Positions 53,088 through 62,098 are shown, counted from the stretch's first letter. The stretch: DNA of 64,000 bases from Accumulibacter sp032229525 (GCF_032229525.1 NZ_JAVTWB010000049.1:33103-97102); one strand, 5' to 3'. The notes: generated by a model not told the origin, from the letters alone. Made by a program: numbers and translations.

Positions 53088-53902
53088 GCAGTTCGAGGCA
53101 GGGCAGTCGTGGCACGTTGGTGTCGGTAATTTCCGCCCTCGGGCATCGCGTCAACGAGGCGCTGCAGCGGCTGGGTTTTGCGGCACGCTTCTTTGTCATG
53201 CTCTTGCTTTACTCCGGGCAGTCGTTCCGGCGTCTGCATCTGACGATTCGCGAGCTCTATTTTTCCGGTTTCCAGTCCTTGCTGATTATCATGGTTTCGG
53301 GACTGTTCATCGGCATGGTGCTGGGCATGCAGGGCTACGAGACGCTGCAGCGCTACGGTTCCGCCGAGGCGCTCGGGGTTCTGGTCGCGCTGTCGCTGGT
53401 GCGGGAACTGGGCCCGGTGGTCGCAGCCCTACTTTTTGCTTCACGGGCCGGTTCGTCGATCACCGCCGAGATTGGCCTGATGAAAGCGACCGAGCAACTC
53501 ACCGCGATGGACATGATGGCCGTGAACCCGATTGCCCGTGTGGTGGCGCCGCGCTTCTGGGGCGGCGTCATCTCGATGCCCTTGCTGGCCGCGCTGTTTT
53601 CTGCCGCAGGGGTGTTTGGTGGCTACCTGATCGGAGTGGTTTTCATCGGTGTCGATGAAGGCGCGTTCTGGTCACAGATGCAGGCGTCGGTCGATTTTCG
53701 CTATGACATCTGGAGTGGCATCATCAAGAGTTTTGTCTTCGGCGTCGCCGTTTCGCTGATTGCCGTGTTCGAGGGTTACGATGCCGTACCGACGGCCGAA
53801 GGCGTTTCCAGTTCGATCAAGAGCACCGTCGTTCAGTCCGCGCTGGCAATCCTGGCGCTCGACTTTGTCTTAACCTCTTTCATGTTCCGGGAGGCTGCAT
53901 GA
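53084..53902 (+). CDS. mlaE: Mla permease MlaE
   Basis: A 272-residue permease of the MlaE family with five to six hydrophobic segments and the conserved VRELGPVVAALLFASRAGSS near 105-125. It forms the membrane core of MlaFEDB. It overlaps mlaF and mlaD by 4 bases each, indicating translational coupling. Confidence 0.92.
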   Translation: MSSSRQGSRGTLVSVISALGHRVNEALQRLGFAARFFVMLLLYSGQSFRRLHLTIRELYFSGFQSLLIIMVSGLFIGMVLGMQGYETLQRYGSAEALGVLVALSLVRELGPVVAALLFASRAGSSITAEIGLMKATEQLTAMDMMAVNPIARVVAPRFWGGVISMPLLAALFSAAGVFGGYLIGVVFIGVDEGAFWSQMQASVDFRYDIWSGIIKSFVFGVAVSLIAVFEGYDAVPTAEGVSSSIKSTVVQSALAILALDFVLTSFMFREAA

Positions 53903-54369
53903 GTCGCAAGCTGCTCGACCTGTGGGTCGGAATTTTTGTTGCCGTGGGGCTGGCTGGGATCCTGTTCCTGGCGCTGAAGGTCGGCAACCTGTCTGCTGGC
54001 AATTTTGCCGAAACGTACATGCTGACGGCCAAGTTTGCTAATATCGGCGGCCTGAAAGTCCGGGCTCCGGTCAAGAGCGCGGGTGTCGTGGTCGGGCGGG
54101 TGGTCGACATCCATTTCGACCCGAAAGCGTACGAGGCCGTGGTGACCTTCAGCATCAATGAGCGCTACCGCTTTCCAAAGGATACCTTTGCCTTGATTCT
54201 GACCGCCGGCTTGCTGGGCGAACAGTATGTCGGGCTTGATCCGGGCGGCGACGAGAAGATGCTGAATGCCAACGATGTGATCGCCAAGACACAATCGGCG
54301 GTGGTGCTGGAGAGCCTGATCAGTCAGTTCATGTTCAACAAAGCCTCTGAAGGTTCAAGCGAACAATAG
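53899..54369 (+). CDS. mlaD: Mla substrate-binding MCE protein MlaD
   Basis: A 156-residue bitopic protein: one N-terminal helix (residues ~7-28) and an MCE domain (FANIGGLKVRAPVKSAGVVVG near 47-67). MlaD hexamers form the periplasmic lipid channel on MlaE. The length fits the family. Confidence 0.92.
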   Translation: MSRKLLDLWVGIFVAVGLAGILFLALKVGNLSAGNFAETYMLTAKFANIGGLKVRAPVKSAGVVVGRVVDIHFDPKAYEAVVTFSINERYRFPKDTFALILTAGLLGEQYVGLDPGGDEKMLNANDVIAKTQSAVVLESLISQFMFNKASEGSSEQ

Positions 54370-54384
54370 AAGGAAAGGAAAACA

Positions 54385-55101
54385 GTGAAACCACACCTTT
54401 CAACGCGCCTGACTTCCTGGGCATGTGTCGCCACAGCTCTTGCGGCCAGCGGTTGCGCGACGACAGCGAGCGATCCGAAAGACCCCTTCGAGGGTTTCAA
54501 CCGAGCGATGTTTTCCGTCAATGAAGGCCTTGACAAGGTGGTCATCAAACCCGTGGCACAGGGCTACGACGCGGTAGCGCCGATGCCTGTACAAGTCGCG
54601 GTTGGCAACTTCTTCGGCAACATCTGGGATTCGTGGACCGCGATCAACAACCTGTTGCAGGGCAAGGGTGGCGACGCACTCTCCGATGTCGGTCGGGTAT
54701 TGATCAACAGCACCATCGGTATCGGTGGTGCCTTCGACGTGGCCAGTGAAGTGGGCTTGACCAAGCATTCGGAAGAGTTCGGCCAGACTCTCGGCAAGTG
54801 GGGCGTCCCTGATGGCCCCTACTTCTACTGGCCAATCATCGGGCCGCGTACCACCCGTGACACCTTCGGCTGGATGGTCGACACGACCTACGACCCGGTC
54901 TGGCATGTGGACAATGTGCCGTTGCGTAACAGCCTGGTGGCGGTCCGCTACACCGACCTGCGCGCCAGCGCCTTGTCGTCCGACAAGGTGATCGAAGAGG
55001 CGGCGTTCGACAAGTACATCTATATCAGGGATGCGTACCTGCAGCATCGCCGCAGCGAGATTTACGACGGTGACCCACCACGCATGCCGCTTGACTATTA
55101 G
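54385..55101 (+). CDS. mlaA: Outer-membrane lipoprotein MlaA (VacJ)
   Basis: A 238-residue lipoprotein. A signal peptide with lipobox AASGC puts the lipid on Cys24. The hallmark PFEGFNRAMFSVNEGLD near 33-50 and the YVGPRTTRD-like segment near 150 identify MlaA. It removes misplaced phospholipid from the outer leaflet. Start GTG 54385 has an AAGGAAAGGAAA ribosome-binding region. Confidence 0.92.
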   Translation: MKPHLSTRLTSWACVATALAASGCATTASDPKDPFEGFNRAMFSVNEGLDKVVIKPVAQGYDAVAPMPVQVAVGNFFGNIWDSWTAINNLLQGKGGDALSDVGRVLINSTIGIGGAFDVASEVGLTKHSEEFGQTLGKWGVPDGPYFYWPIIGPRTTRDTFGWMVDTTYDPVWHVDNVPLRNSLVAVRYTDLRASALSSDKVIEEAAFDKYIYIRDAYLQHRRSEIYDGDPPRMPLDY

Positions 55102-55161
55102 CAGCTTACCCAGGCGGGCGCACGCAATGCGGCGCCAAGCTGAATCCATTCTTGCACGGAA

Positions 55162-55782
55162 ATGTTTATGAGATATCTACTGCCATTGTTGTTCGCTCTG
55201 TTCTTGCTGGCTGGCTCCGCCGTTGCGCAGGAGCGTTCGCCTGATGCCCTGGTCCAGCACGTCACCGACGACGTATTGACCATCGTTCGCCAGGACAAAG
55301 ACATCCAGAGTGGCGACACGACGAAGGCCATCGCGCTGGTCGAGACCAAGGTGCTGCCGTATTTCGATTTTCATCGGATGACCGCGCTGGCCGTCGGACG
55401 CAACTGGAACAAGGCGACTCCGGAGCAGAAGAAGCAGCTGTCGGAAGAATTCAAGAAGCTGTTGCTACGCACCTACTCCAACGCGCTGACCTCGTACAAG
55501 GACCAGACCGTCGCCTACAAGCCAAGCAAGCCGGTGGCGGGTGAGACTGACGTGGTGGTCAAGACTGAAGTCATCCAGCCCGGGAACAAGCCGGTTCAGC
55601 TCAATTACGCGTTGGAAAAGCAGGGCAGCGGATGGAAGGTGTACGATGTCATGGTTGCCGGCGTCAGCCTGGTGACCAACTACCGGGGCACCTTCTCGGA
55701 AGAAGTCCGTAACAACGGTATCGACGGCCTGATCAAGATGCTGACCGATAGAAACAAGCAACTCGAAGCTGGCAAGAAGTGA
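55162..55782 (+). CDS. mlaC: Periplasmic phospholipid carrier MlaC
   Basis: A 206-residue protein with a signal peptide (to about AVAQ at residue ~23) and the Ttg2D/MlaC fold (VLPYFDFHRMTALAVGRNW near 69-87, GSGWKVYDVMVAGVSLV near 153). It ferries lipid between MlaA and MlaD. ATG 55162 and a second ATG two codons later are equivalent starts. Its stop overlaps mlaB. Confidence 0.92.
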   Translation: MFMRYLLPLLFALFLLAGSAVAQERSPDALVQHVTDDVLTIVRQDKDIQSGDTTKAIALVETKVLPYFDFHRMTALAVGRNWNKATPEQKKQLSEEFKKLLLRTYSNALTSYKDQTVAYKPSKPVAGETDVVVKTEVIQPGNKPVQLNYALEKQGSGWKVYDVMVAGVSLVTNYRGTFSEEVRNNGIDGLIKMLTDRNKQLEAGKK

Positions 55783-56072
55783 TCGAGGAAGCGGAAGGCG
55801 GGCTGCGGGTCACGGCGCCGATGGTTATTGCCAACGCCCGCGCCCTGCTTGAAGCCGGCCATCGCCTCCTGCGTTCGGGCCAGCAGTCGGGCGAGACGCT
55901 ACTCGACCTCGCGGGCGTCGACGAAGTTGATTCGTCGGCCCTGAGCGTTATTTTTGCCTGGCAACAGAGGGGTGGTGAGCGCGGCGTCACTTTGCGCATT
56001 GCCAATCCACCGGCAAGCATGATCAGCCTGGCAGCGCTCTACGGCGTATCCGAACTGCTCCCGCTCGCCTGA
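55779..56072 (+). CDS. mlaB: STAS-domain protein MlaB
   Basis: A 97-residue STAS domain with the anti-sigma-antagonist core LLDLAGVDEVDSSALSVI near 43-60. MlaB binds and stabilises MlaF. Start GTG 55779 overlaps the mlaC stop (GTGA). Confidence 0.85.
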   Translation: MIEEAEGGLRVTAPMVIANARALLEAGHRLLRSGQQSGETLLDLAGVDEVDSSALSVIFAWQQRGGERGVTLRIANPPASMISLAALYGVSELLPLA

Positions 56073-56107
56073 CCGGGCGGCGCAGCGGTGTTTTCAGTGC
56101 CGATGCC

Positions 56108-57031
56108 ATGAGCGTCGCTGTTTCCATTGAACAGGTCGAAAAGCGCTTCGGGTCGCTACGAGCGCTAGCTGGCGTTTCGCTGCAGATTGACGAAGGCGAG
56201 TTCTTCGGGCTACTTGGCCCCAATGGGGCGGGCAAGACGACCTTGATCTCGTGCCTGGCCGGTCTCCTTCGACCGGACGCCGGAAAACTCACCGTGATGG
56301 GCTACGACGTGCTCGGCGACTACCGCAAAGCACGTTGCCGGCTTGGCGTGGTGCCCCAGGAACTGGTGTTCGACCCCTTCTTTTCGGTACGCGAGACCCT
56401 GCGTATCCAGTCGGGCTATTTCGGAATCCGCAACAACGATGACTGGATTGACGAGATTCTCGCCAACCTCGATCTGACCGCCAAGGCCGACATCAACATG
56501 CGGCGCCTGTCGGGTGGGATGAAGCGACGTGTTCTCGTCGCCCAGGCCCTGGTGCACAAGCCGCCGGTGATCGTCCTCGACGAACCAACCGCCGGGGTCG
56601 ACGTCGAGTTGCGTCAGGGCCTGTGGCATTTTGTTCGGCGCCTCAATCGGGATGGGCACACAATTGTCTTGACGACGCATTACCTTGAGGAGGCTGAAGC
56701 CCTGTGCGGGCGCATCGCGATGCTCAAACAGGGTAGCGTGGTGGCATTGGATTCGACCCGCAACCTGCTGGCGCGCTTCTCTGGCCAGACCCTCAACCTT
56801 CGCCTGGCGGGACCGCAGCCTCTACCACTATCATTGCTGGCGCGCGCGATCGAGAGTGACGGGACGTGGAGTTTCCACCTCGCCGGTCTCGATGAATTGG
56901 AGCCTCTGCTGGCGGCACTGCGTGAGGCAGGCTGTGCCATCGAGGACTTGCGTCTGACACAACCCGACCTCGAGGATGTCTTTCTCGGCGTGATGCAGAG
57001 CGCGGATAGCGCAAGGCAAGCCGCGTCATGA
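56108..57031 (+). CDS. yadG: ABC transporter ATP-binding protein (YadG-like)
   Basis: A 307-residue ABC ATPase: Walker A GPNGAGKT near 37, signature RLSGGMKRR near 134, Walker B VIVLDEPTAG near 155, and a C-terminal regulatory stretch. It pairs with the ABC-2 permease that follows with a 4-base overlap. YadGH-type exporters commonly sit next to mla genes in betaproteobacteria; the substrate is unknown. Confidence 0.85.
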   Translation: MSVAVSIEQVEKRFGSLRALAGVSLQIDEGEFFGLLGPNGAGKTTLISCLAGLLRPDAGKLTVMGYDVLGDYRKARCRLGVVPQELVFDPFFSVRETLRIQSGYFGIRNNDDWIDEILANLDLTAKADINMRRLSGGMKRRVLVAQALVHKPPVIVLDEPTAGVDVELRQGLWHFVRRLNRDGHTIVLTTHYLEEAEALCGRIAMLKQGSVVALDSTRNLLARFSGQTLNLRLAGPQPLPLSLLARAIESDGTWSFHLAGLDELEPLLAALREAGCAIEDLRLTQPDLEDVFLGVMQSADSARQAAS

Positions 57032-57783
57032 TGAATGGCTTCCGGACCCTGCTCTACAAGGAACTGCTACGCTTCTGGAAGGTCAGCTTTCAGACGGTCG
57101 GAGCGCCGGTGCTGACCGCGCTGCTTTACCTGATGATTTTCTCGCACGTCCTCGAGGCGCATGTGCGGGTTCACGGCGTCCCCTACGGCGCTTTTCTGAT
57201 TCCCGGGCTGGTGATGATGTCGGCGCTGCAGAATGCCTTTGCCAATAGTTCGTCGAGCCTGATTCAGGCGAAGGTGACGGGCAGCATTGTATTCGTTCTC
57301 CTGCCGCCAATTTCTTACGTCGAATTCTTTCTCGCCTATGTTGTGGCCGCCATGCTGCGTGGCCTGATGGTGGGCGTCGGGGTGCTGCTGGTGACCGCCT
57401 GGTTTGCGACGCTCTCTTTTGCCGCGCCGTTGTGGATTCTGATTTTCATTGTGTTCGGTGGCGGGATCATGGGGGCTCTGGGCATGATCGCTGGCATCTG
57501 GGCGGACAAATTCGACCAGTTGGCGGGCTTTCAGAACTTCCTGATCATGCCGCTGACCATGCTTTCCGGAGTCTTCTACTCGATTCATTCGCTGCCGGAG
57601 TTCTGGCAGCGCGTATCGCGCTTCAATCCCGTGTTCTATATGATTGACGGCTTTCGCTTCGGTTTTTTCGGTGTTTCCGACGTGGCACCGGGAGTCAGTC
57701 TGGCGGTCGTCGCCACAAGTTTCCTGCTGGTGTCGGCGGCTACGCTGGCACTCCTCGGCAGCGGTTACAAATTGAGGTCATGA
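57028..57783 (+). CDS. yadH: ABC-2 type permease (YadH-like)
   Basis: A 251-residue permease with six membrane helices of the ABC-2 family; AYVVAAMLRGLMVGVGV near 105 and LTMLSGVFYSIHSLPEFW near 178-195 are typical. It forms an exporter with the preceding ATPase. Confidence 0.85.
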   Translation: MMNGFRTLLYKELLRFWKVSFQTVGAPVLTALLYLMIFSHVLEAHVRVHGVPYGAFLIPGLVMMSALQNAFANSSSSLIQAKVTGSIVFVLLPPISYVEFFLAYVVAAMLRGLMVGVGVLLVTAWFATLSFAAPLWILIFIVFGGGIMGALGMIAGIWADKFDQLAGFQNFLIMPLTMLSGVFYSIHSLPEFWQRVSRFNPVFYMIDGFRFGFFGVSDVAPGVSLAVVATSFLLVSAATLALLGSGYKLRS

Positions 57784-57786
57784 GTC

Positions 57787-58032
57787 ATGATGCACCCTGA
57801 ACAAGTTCGTAGCATCCTCGCCGACGGAATGTCGTGCGAACATCTGGACGTCGCTGGTGATGGGCAGCATTTCGAGGCCCTGATCGTCAGCGCCGAGTTC
57901 GTCGGCAAGAGCCGCGTCCAGCGGCAGCAACGGGTGAACGAAGTGCTGCGTGCGCATTTCGACAGCGGTGAACTCCATGCCCTGTCGATGAAGACCCAGA
58001 CCCCTGAGGAATGGGCCAAGACCCGTGGATAA
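57787..58032 (+). CDS. BolA/IbaG family protein
   Basis: An 81-residue BolA-like protein with the FVGKSRVQRQQRVNEVLRA core near 39-57 and LHALSMKTQTPEEW near 64-77. It matches the short IbaG/YrbA group, which sits before murA in many proteobacteria and binds glutaredoxin with an Fe-S cluster. It overlaps murA by 8 bases. Confidence 0.88.
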   Translation: MMHPEQVRSILADGMSCEHLDVAGDGQHFEALIVSAEFVGKSRVQRQQRVNEVLRAHFDSGELHALSMKTQTPEEWAKTRG

Positions 58033-59287
58033 GCTGCTGATCCAGGGTGGCACGCGGCTCTCGGGCGAGATAGCGATTTCGGGCGCCAAGAATGCGGCGC
58101 TGCCGATTCTCTGTGCCAGCCTGCTATCCTCCGAGCCGCTCCACCTGACCAACGTGCCGCGGCTCAAGGATATCTCGACGATGCTGCGCCTGATCGCGCA
58201 GATGGGCGTCGATGTCGCCGACGAGGGTGTCGATGGGCTGGTCCTGAACAGCAAGGGTCTCGACAACCCACTCGCCCCGTACGACATGGTCAAGACCATG
58301 CGGGCAGCGATTCTCGTCCTCGGTCCTCTGCTGGCGCGTCATGGTGAGGCGCGGGTGTCGTTGCCGGGTGGCTGCGCGATTGGTGCGCGGCCGGTCGAAC
58401 AGCACATCAAGGGACTGCAGGCCATGGGCGCCGAGATTCATGTCGAACACGGCTATATCCATGCTCGGGCAGTTGGCAAAGGCGGGCTGAAAGGCGCGCG
58501 TATCGTTACCGATATGGTTACCGTGACCGGTACCGAGAACCTGATGATGGCGGCGGTGCTGGCCAGGGGCGAGACGATTGTCGAGAATGCGGCGCGAGAG
58601 CCCGAGGTGGTCGATCTGGCCAACTGTCTCGTTTCGATGGGGGCGCAGATCGCTGGCGCGGGGACCGACAGGATTCGTATCCAGGGTGTCGAGCGCCTGC
58701 ACGGGGCGACGCATGCGATCATGGCCGACCGCATCGAGACGGGTACCTATCTTTGCGCTGCTGCGGCGACCGGGGGCAGCATTCGCCTGACGAACACTTC
58801 GGCGGCCTATCTCGACGCGGTGGTCGACAAGTTGTTCGACGCCGGTTGCGAGGTGGTCACCGAGCGTGCGGCGATCACCCTGCAGGCACCGCCGAGACTG
58901 AAGGCGGTCAGTATCCGCACCTCCCCCTATCCGGCTTTTCCGACCGACATGCAGGCCCAGTTCATGGCCATCAACTGTGTCGCCGAGGGATCGGCCGTGA
59001 TTCGCGAGACGATTTTCGAAAATCGTTTCATGCACGCGGTCGAACTGATCCGCCTGGGGGCAGACATCAAGATCGACGCCAGCAACGCCATGGTCACCGG
59101 CGTCGAGCATCTCGATGGCGCGACGGTAATGGCGACCGACCTGCGCGCTTCCGCCAGCCTGGTCATCGCCGGCCTGGTGGCGCAGGGCGAGACGCTGATC
59201 GAACGCATCTATCACCTCGACCGCGGTTACGAACGAATGGAAGAGAAGCTCGGCCAACTCGGGGCACGCGTCAGCCGGGTCCGCTGA
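58025..59287 (+). CDS. murA: UDP-N-acetylglucosamine 1-carboxyvinyltransferase MurA
   Basis: A 420-residue EPSP-synthase-fold enzyme. KNAALP near 22 and GGCAIGARPVEQHIKG near 115-130, with the PEP-adduct Cys of the GGCAIG loop, identify MurA; the cysteine also predicts fosfomycin sensitivity. It makes the first committed peptidoglycan precursor. Start GTG 58025. The his operon that often follows in betaproteobacteria is not here. Confidence 0.95.
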   Translation: MDKLLIQGGTRLSGEIAISGAKNAALPILCASLLSSEPLHLTNVPRLKDISTMLRLIAQMGVDVADEGVDGLVLNSKGLDNPLAPYDMVKTMRAAILVLGPLLARHGEARVSLPGGCAIGARPVEQHIKGLQAMGAEIHVEHGYIHARAVGKGGLKGARIVTDMVTVTGTENLMMAAVLARGETIVENAAREPEVVDLANCLVSMGAQIAGAGTDRIRIQGVERLHGATHAIMADRIETGTYLCAAAATGGSIRLTNTSAAYLDAVVDKLFDAGCEVVTERAAITLQAPPRLKAVSIRTSPYPAFPTDMQAQFMAINCVAEGSAVIRETIFENRFMHAVELIRLGADIKIDASNAMVTGVEHLDGATVMATDLRASASLVIAGLVAQGETLIERIYHLDRGYERMEEKLGQLGARVSRVR

Positions 59288-59460
59288 ACCAGCGCCGATC
59301 GGCCAGCGATCTGCGTCACCCGCCTAGCGGGCTCGGCCGGAATTGTCGCCAGGCCGGTGCGCAAACCTGAGCGCTCGCCAAGCCGCTCGGGTGCTTTGTC
59401 ACTGCTTGAACGCCAGCGATACCTTGATACCCAGGTCGAAGCAACGTGGGGTGGTGTCGA

Positions 59461-59751
59461 CTACCGGCTTGGGGAGAGCCCCTCGATCACTTGGAGATCG
59501 TTGTCCTGTGCGAAGTTAAGGACAAATCGATAGGCCATCGGCTCCACTTCGTACAGGCGGCCGTCCACGAAAACGGCTTTTTCACCTTTGTGGTTCCGTG
59601 GCCCGACGTAGGGCGAATACCTCATTCTCTTTTCGGCGCCAAAAGCCGACAGAACCCCGCAGAGTCGCTCGGCCCAGTCGCTGGGGCGGAACTTCTTGCC
59701 TGCAGTGGTCAGGCCGATAATGATAAAAGAGGAGTGCGACGAAGTAGTCAT
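59461..59751 (-). CDS. DUF3579 family protein
   Basis: A 96-residue protein with FIIIGLTTAGKKFRPSDWAE near 9-28 and AYRFVLNFAQDNDLQVIE near 73-90, the two conserved blocks of DUF3579, a betaproteobacterial family of unknown function. The length is normal. It lies alone on the minus strand between murA and an IS fragment. Confidence 0.85.
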   Translation of the reverse strand: MTTSSHSSFIIIGLTTAGKKFRPSDWAERLCGVLSAFGAEKRMRYSPYVGPRNHKGEKAVFVDGRLYEVEPMAYRFVLNFAQDNDLQVIEGLSPSR

Positions 59752-59948
59752 ATCTCGGTGGTGCCGTAACGGGTTAGTCGCCTAATGTCCGCGGGCAAGG
59801 GCCTTGAGCGCCAGCGAACTAAGTCGACAGCGTGATTTTAGCAGAAAGGCCATTGATAGAGCGGGCCCCGTAAATTCGGACAGCTGGACAAGTGATAGCC
59901 TCGCCCCGAATCAGGGCCGCGCAAGCGGCCCCTACCAGGAGCAAGAGC

Positions 59949-60080
59949 ATGACGAGAAGGACAACACGGAACCACTCAGCGACATTCAAAGCGCCAGTGG
60001 CACTTGCCGCGCTGAAGGGTGACAAGACGCTGGTCGAGTTGGCGCAGCAGTATGACGTTCGCCCCAATCAGATCACCGAC
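59949..60080 (+). mobile_element. IS3-family OrfA fragment
   Basis: The first 44 codons of an IS3/IS911-type OrfA are present (TRRTTRNHSATFKAPVAL, then LVELAQQYDVRPNQIT), ending where WK would normally follow. At 60080 the sequence switches to the antisense of an ATP synthase b-subunit gene. The left end with its inverted repeat may begin near 59865. OrfB and the right end are absent, so it cannot move. Confidence 0.8.
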
Positions 60081-60381
60081 CATCCGCAGCCTTGCGCGCT
60101 TCATCGAACAGGCGCTGGCGTTCTGTCTTCGCCTCTTCGGTCGCCTTGGTCAACAGGGCTGCGCGCTGCTGGTCGAACTGGTCGTTCTTGTGCAGGAACT
60201 CATCGCGCTCATTTTTTGCCTCGGTTTTTTTCGCAGCGGCATCGGCGAGTTTGGCGGCGATCCGCTTCTCGCGGGCATCAATGGCGTGAAGAATCGGCTG
60301 GTAAAGAAAGCGCTTCATCAACCACACCAGGATGAGGAAGTTGAGCGCTTGTGCGCCGACGGTGAACCAGTCGTTCAGCAG
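60081..60381 (-). pseudogene. atpF: Truncated N-ATPase subunit b (AtpF)
   Basis: About 100 codons of an F-type b subunit: NDWFTVGAQALNFLILVWLM (membrane helix), then KRFLYQPILHAIDAREKRIA and a coiled coil. The 3' part is lost at the IS3 fragment. The start codon is CTG where ATG is expected, directly after an in-frame stop. The FLYQPIL-IDAREKRIA wording fits the alternative Na+/H+ N-ATPase type rather than the housekeeping enzyme. Not functional. Confidence 0.75.
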
Positions 60382-60384
60382 GGC

Positions 60385-60460
60385 TTATCTTTCCGCGCGC
60401 TGGGCGATGACGTGATTCCAGAACGGGTTGGCGAAAATCAGGATCATCGAGACCACGAAG
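60385..60460 (-). pseudogene. atpE: N-ATPase subunit c remnant (AtpE C-terminus)
   Basis: About 24 codons survive, reading FVVSMILIFANPFWNHVIAQ then a stop, which is the end of an N-ATPase c subunit. A deletion joins it to the middle of atpB, in a different frame. It lies directly before atpF in the usual order. Confidence 0.65.
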
Positions 60461-60892
60461 CGCCAGGGTGTGCGAGATTTCACTGCTGATGTTGAACGGC
60501 AGCATGATCATCGTTGGCTCGATGTACGACTTGAAGCAGCCGCCCATGCCCTGGTCTTCGATGCCGAACAGCTGTATCGCCACCAGCACGCACAGGGCCA
60601 GCGCCGCCGTGGTCGACAGCGAACCGGTCGGCGGCTCATAGCGGGGAATGACAGTGCACAGCGCAGCGCTGGCGACAAACAGGCACAAGGTGCCGAGAAA
60701 GGGGAGAAAGTTCCGCGCATGGGACAGGCCCACATCTTCAATCTGTTGTTCGATGCCGGTGACGACGATTTCAAGCAAATTCTGCCAGCGCTAGCGTTTC
60801 GGCGCGGTGTAAAGTTTGCGTGTGATCAGCAGGGAGCCGACGGTCAGCAGCAGCATCAGCCCCCAGGTGAACACGATCGTGCCATTCAGCAT
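60461..60892 (-). pseudogene. atpB: Broken N-ATPase subunit a (AtpB)
   Basis: From ATG 60892 the frame reads LNGTIVFTWGLMLLL, then a TAG stop at 60793-60791, then RWQNLLEIVVTGIEQQIED and onward to FKSYIEPTMIMLPFNISSEI. These are unmistakable a-subunit sequences. The last third, including the essential Arg helix, is deleted at ~60460. Both a nonsense codon and a deletion are present. Confidence 0.75.
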
Positions 60893-60941
60893 TCAGAAAA
60901 GGGACGTTGCGATACGTTTAGTCGCGCCCGTTTGCCACATC

Positions 60942-61142
60942 CTATTTCTTGTCGCCTTTGGCCGCATCCTGGATGGCTTCACCGGCTTTCTCGACCTGCT
61001 GTCCCGCCTTCTCGACCACCTTGTCGATTTCCTTTCCTGCGTGCTCCGCCGGGCCTTCGCCTTCGTGCTTCTGGCAAGCGGATAGCGCCAATAGCAGGGC
61101 GCTGACGAGCAAAACTGTGCTGATTGATCCACCGTGTTTCAT
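60942..61142 (-). CDS. Small lipoprotein
   Basis: A 66-residue lipoprotein with signal peptide and lipobox LALSAC (lipid Cys23), followed by a charged helix with repeated KEIDKVVEKAGQQVEKAGEA. A strong AGGAGGT ribosome-binding site precedes ATG 61142. The frame extends upstream but without a plausible signal. It resembles small entericidin/YjbJ-like stress lipoproteins in form only; function unknown. Confidence 0.7.
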   Translation of the reverse strand: MKHGGSISTVLLVSALLLALSACQKHEGEGPAEHAGKEIDKVVEKAGQQVEKAGEAIQDAAKGDKK

Positions 61143-61258
61143 CTCTGATACCTCCTGGTAATTCGATTGTCCCGCTGTCGGAGTGAGCATGATGGTCGCC
61201 TTGACTGCGGGATCCGGGTAACGCGCCGGCGTCGGGCACCTGCCAGGGGCAAGGCGCG

Positions 61259-61480
61259 TCACTTCTTCTTGCCGACGTCGTGGCCGATCACGCCGCCGAC
61301 AGGGGCGCCGCCGACGGTTCCGACGCTGCTGCCGTCGGGAAGAGTGGCTACGCCGAGGGCGTCGGCGCCGGCGTCGATGCTGGTACTTTTGTCCTGCGCC
61401 GACATCTCCGCACAAGCACCGAGGCCAAACAGAACAGCTGCGGCGAGCGCGCTGAACGCAAATCTGCGAATCGTTTTCAT
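61259..61480 (-). CDS. Small glycine-rich lipoprotein
   Basis: A 73-residue protein with signal peptide and lipobox FGLGAC (lipid Cys23). The C-terminus is Gly/Val-rich (VGTVGGAPVGGVIGHDVGKKK), like a short glycine-zipper domain. An AGAGG site precedes ATG 61480. Function unknown; it may be transcribed with the next lipoprotein gene, 116 bases on. Confidence 0.65.
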   Translation of the reverse strand: MKTIRRFAFSALAAAVLFGLGACAEMSAQDKSTSIDAGADALGVATLPDGSSVGTVGGAPVGGVIGHDVGKKK

Positions 61481-61807
61481 CGGCTTACCTCTTGGTAAAA
61501 GATGGTGTTTCTGGCGCGTCTTGCCTGGTTCGCTACGCCACGCTACGGCTTACGACGTGCCCAACAAGCAGTTGGTTTCGCCACGGCGCAGTCGCTGCAC
61601 AGTTGCCGGCCCGGATCACTTCAGGCTAGGCAGAACCGCTTTGGCGGTCTGTCTGCCAGCGAACATAGGCGCCCAATTCAGGGGGGGCTGGCTCGTGCAA
61701 CGCCGCACAGGAAGTGAGGCGATTGGCCAGGCAAGCAATTAGCCAGCGAATTCAGAACGTGCTCGGTACGCTGGCCTGCATGGCAGTTCGGCGGCAGCCA
61801 TAACCGC
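61481..61807. other. 327 bases without a supported gene
   Basis: No frame here shows motifs or similarity, and no tRNA-like cloverleaf or strong terminator is visible. It separates the lipoprotein genes from the hypothetical gene at 61808. Confidence 0.5.
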
Positions 61808-62098
61808 TCAGGCGAGTTCGTTGATCGCACTCTGAATGGCGTCGTCCACCAGTTGCCGATCAGCGGGGCCGTCGCCGAGGATGGTTTCCCAGTGCAAGCG
61901 CACATAGCTCGAACGGCGGCGGCTCTTCAGCACCAGGGTCTGCTGTCCGCGGGCCTCGCCGACGGCGAAGTCGGTGGCGTAGCCGAGCAGCTCGGGCACG
62001 CCGTTGTTCCCCATTCCGGCCTGGACGGCAGCGATGATCGCCGCCACGCGGCGATGAAACTCCAGAGCCACTTGGGTCGTGAATTGCGGGTTGTCCAT
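61808..62098 (-). CDS. Hypothetical protein
   Basis: A 96-residue soluble protein starting MDNPQFTTQVALEFHRRVAA. No signal peptide or membrane segment; alternating helix and strand are likely. I do not recognise the family. ATG 62098 is preferred over longer in-frame options, which overlap the gap upstream. It is divergent from the regulator at 62332. Confidence 0.5.
   Translation of the reverse strand: MDNPQFTTQVALEFHRRVAAIIAAVQAGMGNNGVPELLGYATDFAVGEARGQQTLVLKSRRRSSYVRLHWETILGDGPADRQLVDDAIQSAINELA

Noticed and set aside
58124..59257. 377-codon antisense frame opposite murA
   Set aside because: Shadow of a conserved enzyme; no supporting motif.
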